A stretch of DNA of 64,000 bases, from the NCBI GenBank assembly GCA_963819845.1, contig CAWFXQ010000013.1, positions 248,001 through 312,000 on the forward strand. The letters are read 5' to 3'. Position 1 is the stretch's first letter. Each line of letters begins with the position of its first letter. Origin of the DNA: DATAGF01 sp963819845 (GTDB taxonomy: Bacteria; Actinomycetota; Thermoleophilia; Miltoncostaeales; Miltoncostaeaceae). Made by a program: the position numbers and the translations under genes. This document shows positions 60,014 to 64,000 of this stretch, one piece after another. The notes beneath the pieces are model-generated. The model was not told the origin of the DNA, did not search any database, and saw only the letters and a list, made by a program, of their open reading frames with translations.

Positions 60014-60790
60014 ATGTCTGACGTGCCCGCCCGACGCCTCATCACGCCCGCCCTCGCGATCCTCGTCGGCGCGGCGTTGGCCTGGCCCCTGGGCGCCGTC
60101 GCCCAGTCGGGGCCCGGCGAGCTCTGGGAGGCGTTCCCGCTCGACCCGCGGGCGGGCGAGCCGGCCACCCCGCCGGCGCCCGCGCCCGCCCCGGAAGGGG
60201 CGCCGCCCGCCGCCGGCTCGGACGGCGGCGGCGGCATCCTCATCGTCTCGGGCGCGGCCGCGCTGGTGGCGCTGGGCGCGGTCGGCGCCTACGCCCTGCT
60301 CGCCCGCCGGCAACGCCGCGGGCGGGACGACCCGGCGGCGGACGAGCCGCCCCGCGCCGCCATCGCCCTCCCGGCCGTCACCCCGTCGCCGCCGGCCCCG
60401 CGCGGCGCCGAGAGCGACGCGGAGCTGGCGCGCCTGGCCGCCGATTACCTGGAGGTGGTCGGGGCCGGCAGCCGCCGTCCGGTGGTCGATGTCGCCGAGC
60501 GGCGGGCGTGGGACGTCGAGCGCACGCGGCGCGCGCTGGCCCGGGCCCGTTCGCACGGCCTGCTCCTCAGCGCCGGCCGCGGACGCTCCGGGGGCGACCT
60601 CTCCGACGAGGCCCGGCGCCTGCTGGGCGCGTCAGCGCCCGCGGTCGCGCAGCCGCACGACCCGTCGCTGCCCGGACCCGGCCTCGTCGATGCCTCCGGC
60701 CTGTTCGGCGATGCCGGCGAGACCGGGGGCGGCGCGCGACCCCTGCGGCCGCCGGCCGCCATCGGGTCGAACGGCCGCGGCGCCGCATAG
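60014..60790 (+). CDS. Membrane protein with cytoplasmic helix-turn-helix-like tail
   Basis: 258 aa. The N-terminal signal-like helix (LITPALAILVGAALAWPLGA) is followed by a short Pro/Ala-rich external loop and a second helix (GGILIVSGAAALVALGAVGA). The C-terminal 150 residues are charged and cytoplasmic. The part LARLAADYLEVVGAGSRRPV and VDVAERRAWDVERTRRALAR resembles the small helix-turn-helix used in actinobacteria for spore/cell regulators. Function unknown. ATG 60014 has AGGGA upstream. Confidence 0.65.
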   Translation: MSDVPARRLITPALAILVGAALAWPLGAVAQSGPGELWEAFPLDPRAGEPATPPAPAPAPEGAPPAAGSDGGGGILIVSGAAALVALGAVGAYALLARRQRRGRDDPAADEPPRAAIALPAVTPSPPAPRGAESDAELARLAADYLEVVGAGSRRPVVDVAERRAWDVERTRRALARARSHGLLLSAGRGRSGGDLSDEARRLLGASAPAVAQPHDPSLPGPGLVDASGLFGDAGETGGGARPLRPPAAIGSNGRGAA

Positions 60791-60795
60791 GGGGC

Positions 60796-61669
60796 TCACC
60801 CCCGCAGGAAGGAGACGATCTCCGGGAGCACCCGGCGCGGGTCCTCGAGGTGGGGCCAGTGGCCGGCTCCGGGCACCGCCCGCAGGCGGAGGTCGCCGGC
60901 GAAGTGCTCGCCCTGGGAGGCGTGCACCTCGGGCCGGATGCAGCCGTCGCGCTCGCCGTAGATCGCCAGCGTCGGGACCCGCACGACCTCGTCCCACCGG
61001 GCGGCGTCGCGGGCGAGGATCGGGTCGCGGGGCTCGGCCCCGAGGGCGGAGCGGTAGTAGCGCATCGCGGCCGTCAGGGTCCCGCGCGACGCCAGCGTCC
61101 GCCGCAGCGCGAACCACTCCTCCGGGGAGAAAGGCGGGGTCGGCGACCACTCGGCGACGAGGCGCTCCAGGAAGGCGAAGTCCCGGTCGGCCACGACGCG
61201 CTCGGCGAAGCCCTCCGCCAGGAACAGGAACTCGTACCAGGACATGCGCTGCTGCACCGGGTCCTCCCTCAGCGCCCGGGCGAACGCGCGCGCGTGGGGC
61301 ATGCCGATGGTGACGAGCCGGCGCGACCCGCTCGGGCTGCAGCACGGCCGCGTGCAGGCCCGCCACCGCGCCCCAGTCGTGCCCGACGATCATCAGGGTG
61401 TCGCCGGACGCCAGGGAGCTCCCCAGCCCCAGGGCGTCGCCCGCCAGGGCGGCGGTCTCGAAGGTGCGCGCCTCGGCCGTGGAGGGCGCGTAGCCGCGCA
61501 TGAACGGGGCGACGGCCCGGAAGCCGGCGGCCGCCAGCTCCTCGAGGAGCCCCCGCATCGAGGGCGCGTGGTCCGGGAAGCCGTGCAGGCAGAGGACGAG
61601 CTCGCCGACCCCCGCCTGCAGGTAGTGCAGCTTGACCGGCCCGAGGTCGCAGACGCCCGGGCTGATCAT
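60796..61669 (-). CDS. Alpha/beta hydrolase (one-base frameshift)
   Basis: About 290 aa after removing one base. The N-terminal half has LVLCLHGFPDHAPSMRGLLE (oxyanion HG) and the nucleophile Asp in LMIVGHDWGAVAGLHAAVLQ, as in epoxide hydrolases and haloalkane dehalogenases. The C-terminal half has LAIYGERDGCIRPEVHASQG and the catalytic His in VPGAGHWPHLEDPRRVLPEI. The join is near 61319-61322: plus-strand GAGCCGGCGCGAC should be GAGCCGCGCGAC to read RVARLVTIGMPHARAFA. It starts 10 nt after the superoxide dismutase stop. Confidence 0.82.
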
Positions 61670-61679
61670 GCGGGCGCGC

Positions 61680-62297
61680 CTACTGGCCGATCGAGGCGAT
61701 CATCTCGAAGCGGCGGCTCACGTCCGCCCAGTCGATGTTCGCCACGAAGGCGTCGATGTACTTGGGCCGGGCGGTCGAGAAGTCGCGGATGTAGGAGTGC
61801 TCGTAGACGTCGAGGGCGAGGATCGGCGTGGCGTTCCACACCGGGAACGTGTTCTGTGCGTCGCCGATGTACACGTCGAGCCGCTGCCAGTCCCAGTCCC
61901 AGGCCACCCAGGCCCAGCCCCGCGCCGCCATCCCGCCGGCCTTCAGCTCGGTGATCATGTCGTCGTGGCCGCCGAAGTCCTGCGCGATCCGGGCGGCCAG
62001 GGCGTCGGAGGGCGCGCCCCCGTCGGCGCTGAGGTTCTGGAAGTAGATCTCGTGGTTCTTGATGCCGCCGATCGCGAAGGTGAGCATCTCGCGGTAGCCG
62101 CGGTAGTCGGAGTAGATCTGGTTGGCCGCGGCGCGGTCCGCGTCGTGCAGCTTGGTCATGATCTCGTTGTACTTCTTGACGTACGCCTCGTAGAGGCCCC
62201 AGTGGGCCTCGACCGATTCCGCCGAGATCCCGTCGAGCGCCAGGATCTTGTCCGGCTTGGCGATCGCCGAGACCTGGTGGGGTTCCGCGTGGTGCAC
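61680..62297 (-). CDS. Superoxide dismutase, Fe/Mn family
   Basis: 205 aa. Metal ligands are visible in SVEAHWGLYEAYVKKYN (His), FAIGGIKNHEIYFQNLSADG (His) and ALDVYEHSYIRDF (Asp, His). GGMAARGWAWVAWDWDWQRL lies between and fits the family. Fe versus Mn cannot be decided. GAGGAGG precedes GTG 62297 and TAGGAT lies about 40 nt upstream. Probably co-transcribed with the hydrolase downstream. Confidence 0.9.
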   Translation of the reverse strand: MHHAEPHQVSAIAKPDKILALDGISAESVEAHWGLYEAYVKKYNEIMTKLHDADRAAANQIYSDYRGYREMLTFAIGGIKNHEIYFQNLSADGGAPSDALAARIAQDFGGHDDMITELKAGGMAARGWAWVAWDWDWQRLDVYIGDAQNTFPVWNATPILALDVYEHSYIRDFSTARPKYIDAFVANIDWADVSRRFEMIASIGQ

Positions 62298-62455
62298 GGT
62301 GGGCCTCCTCGTCGGACTTGCTGGGGCGGGGCGATCCTAGTGGACCTCCCGCGGGGCGGCCCCGGGGCGGGCAGGAACGCGGTCCCCGGCGGTGTATCCC
62401 CCTCGGGCGGGCTCCCGGCCCCCGACCGGCCCGCGCCCGCACCGAGGAGGCACCA

Positions 62456-64000
62456 ATCGGCACCCAGCTCGCACCCCGCAGCCGCCGCCCGCGCCCGGCG
62501 ACGCGCGCCCGCCGCCGTCCGCCCCCGGCCGCGCGCAGACGCCAGACCCGCGAGCTGGTCGGCCTCGGGCTGGTGGCGCTGGCGGTGTTCCTGGGGGTGA
62601 CCCTCTTCCTCGGGTTCGGCATCGGGCCGGTGGGGGGCTGGCTGGAGGACGGCCTGCGCCTGCTGGTCGGGCGGGCGGTGGCCCTCGCCCCGCTCGCCCT
62701 GATCGCCGCCGGGATCGTGCTGATCCTCGACCACCCGCTCGCGGCCGCCCGGCCGCTGCGGCTGGGCGTGGCGATCGGCGCGGGGGCCCTGCTGATCGCC
62801 CTGGCGGGCGGGGCGCTCGGGCTGGGCGGCATCGAGCGGGACGCCTGGTTCTCCCGCGAGGTCGTCAGCGAGCGCGGCGGCTATCTCGGCGAGGCCGGCT
62901 ACTGGGCCACGAGCACCACCGTCGGCGAGGTCGGCACCGCGATCCTCGTCGTCGGCGGGCTGATCGCCGCGGTCATCCTGATCTCGGGAGCCTCGCTCGG
63001 GCACGTCCTGCGCCGCGGCGGGGAGGGCGCCGCGGTCGCCTCGCGCTCGGTGGGCAAGGGCGTCGCGACCGCCACGGTGACGGCCATCCGCACCAGCCAG
63101 ACGCTCCGCGAGCGGCTCGACGCCGCCGGCCCGGCCACGCTCTCGGGCCGGCGCCGCGCCGATGCGGCTCCGCGGGCCCTGCTGGACGGCGCGGACACGT
63201 TCCCGGACATCTTCGCCGACCCGTCCGGGCTGCCGCCGTCCCCCGCGCTGGGGCCGGACGGCGGCGCGGCCTTCGCGCCGCACGACCCGCCCGCTCCCGC
63301 GCCCCGCGAGCCGGCGCCGGCCGGCCCGGGCGAGGGCGGCGACGAGGACATCTCCCCGGTCTTCACGCCGGGGCCGCCGGCGCGGCCACGCGACGGGAGC
63401 TACCGCGTGCCGCGGGCGACGCTCCTGAAGCGCTCCAGCGGGGCGGCGGCCCAGCCCGAGGAGCTCGTGCAGCGCACCAGCCGCATCCTCGAGGAGACCC
63501 TCGGGCACTTCGGGATCGAGGCCACGGTGGCCGACACCGTCAGCGGCCCGCGCGTGACGCGCTACGAGCTCCAGCTCGCCCCGGGCACCAAGGTGGGCCG
63601 GATCACGGCCCTCCGCGACGACCTCGCCTACGCGCTGGCGGCGCGCGAGGAGCTGCGCATCATCGCGCCGATCCCGGGCAAGCAGGCCGTGGGCGTGGAG
63701 GTTCCGAACCCCGAGGCGGCACTGGTCACGCTGGGCGACATCACGCGCGAGTTCCCGGCGCACGCCGGCCCGCTGATGGCCTGGCTGGGCCTGGACCTGG
63801 GGGGCAAGCCCGTCTACATCGACCTCGCGCGAATGCCCCACCTGCTCCTCGCCGGCTCCACGGGGACCGGCAAGAGCGTCTGCCTCAACTCGCTGCTCGC
63901 CTCGATCCTGCTCCGGGCCACGCCGGCCGAGCTGCGGATGATCCTCATCGACCCCAAGAAGGTCGAGCTGAACCACTACGAGAGCATCCCGCACCTTCTG
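62456..64000 (+). CDS. ftsK: DNA translocase FtsK/SpoIIIE (partial; probable ATC start)
   Basis: 515 codons, open at the right edge. After an Arg-rich N-terminus come four membrane helices (ELVGLGLVALAVFLGVTLFL; AVALAPLALIAAGIVLILDH; AIGAGALLIALAGGALG; AILVVGGLIAAVILISGASL). A Pro-rich linker follows, then the motor (DTVSGPRVTRYELQLAPGTK; Walker A LLLAGSTGTGKSVCLNSLLA; MILIDPKKVELNHYESIPHL). It pumps DNA at the division septum. No ATG/GTG/TTG lies before the first helix except a distant TTG (62318). GAGGAGG 62444-62450 is 5 nt before in-frame ATC 62456. Confidence 0.9.
   Translation, partial: MGTQLAPRSRRPRPATRARRRPPPAARRRQTRELVGLGLVALAVFLGVTLFLGFGIGPVGGWLEDGLRLLVGRAVALAPLALIAAGIVLILDHPLAAARPLRLGVAIGAGALLIALAGGALGLGGIERDAWFSREVVSERGGYLGEAGYWATSTTVGEVGTAILVVGGLIAAVILISGASLGHVLRRGGEGAAVASRSVGKGVATATVTAIRTSQTLRERLDAAGPATLSGRRRADAAPRALLDGADTFPDIFADPSGLPPSPALGPDGGAAFAPHDPPAPAPREPAPAGPGEGGDEDISPVFTPGPPARPRDGSYRVPRATLLKRSSGAAAQPEELVQRTSRILEETLGHFGIEATVADTVSGPRVTRYELQLAPGTKVGRITALRDDLAYALAAREELRIIAPIPGKQAVGVEVPNPEAALVTLGDITREFPAHAGPLMAWLGLDLGGKPVYIDLARMPHLLLAGSTGTGKSVCLNSLLASILLRATPAELRMILIDPKKVELNHYESIPHLL

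Overview
The window is chromosomal DNA of a very high-G+C bacterium, almost certainly an actinobacterium. The best indicators are the actinobacterial nucleoid protein mIHF next to gmk-coaBC, the pyrR-pyrB-pyrC-carA-carB cluster beside it, and the rimP-nusA-ylxR-infB-DUF503-rbfA-nrnA-truB-ribF and rpsO-pnp-M16-dapB modules. The secreted repeat protein at 35985 has an N-terminus (PSPAMIVALIALF) of a kind common in Thermoleophilia (Solirubrobacterales and relatives), so that class is my best inference. There is no rRNA, CRISPR array, intact prophage or intact insertion sequence.

Layout. 1-7440 is accessory: a partial lipoprotein, DUF1269, YihY/BrkB, DUF2252, an AI-2E-family permease, a DUF1254/DUF1214 protein, and a decayed tyrosine integrase lying against the 3' end of tRNA-Arg(CCG). 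7544-9127 holds a phosphoesterase and RNase Z. 9100-16873 is the pyrimidine operon, led by a well-formed PyrR-binding hairpin and a 14-codon leader ORF; an isochorismatase-family hydrolase sits inside it. mihF-gmk-coaBC follow, then a stress protein and a divergent moxR-DUF58-transglutaminase-TPR operon. 24384-27164 carries small genes including dtd and a winged-helix gene behind a LexA-type box. 27199-35713 is the nusA-infB translation operon with an attenuator-like leader. 35714-39274 is an island of secreted, regulatory and transport genes separating ribF from rpsO. 39434-43398 is rpsO-pnp-M16. 43490-49955 is accessory again (transporter, secreted proteins, M6 metalloprotease). 50011-59858 has dapB, pyruvate carboxylase, a cupin/oxidoreductase operon, dapA and RNase J. 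The end has a membrane protein, an alpha/beta hydrolase, superoxide dismutase and the start of ftsK.

Two window-wide patterns matter. First, many genes have an actinobacterial -10 hexamer (TANNNT) only 6-10 nt before the start codon and no Shine-Dalgarno, i.e. they look leaderless. Second, six conserved genes (pyrR, gmk, moxR, ylxR, rnj, ftsK) have no well-placed ATG/GTG/TTG but do have ATC, ATA, GTA or ACG exactly where the start should be.

Seven genes (carA, nusA, rnj, AraC, M6 protease, DUF2461, alpha/beta hydrolase) are broken by one-base indels, several at the same short motif (GTCGAC read as GTCGAAC three times, CCGGTG read as CCGTG twice). Because essential genes are hit, these look more like sequence errors than pseudogenes. 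Reading frames described here assume the corrected sequence where stated.
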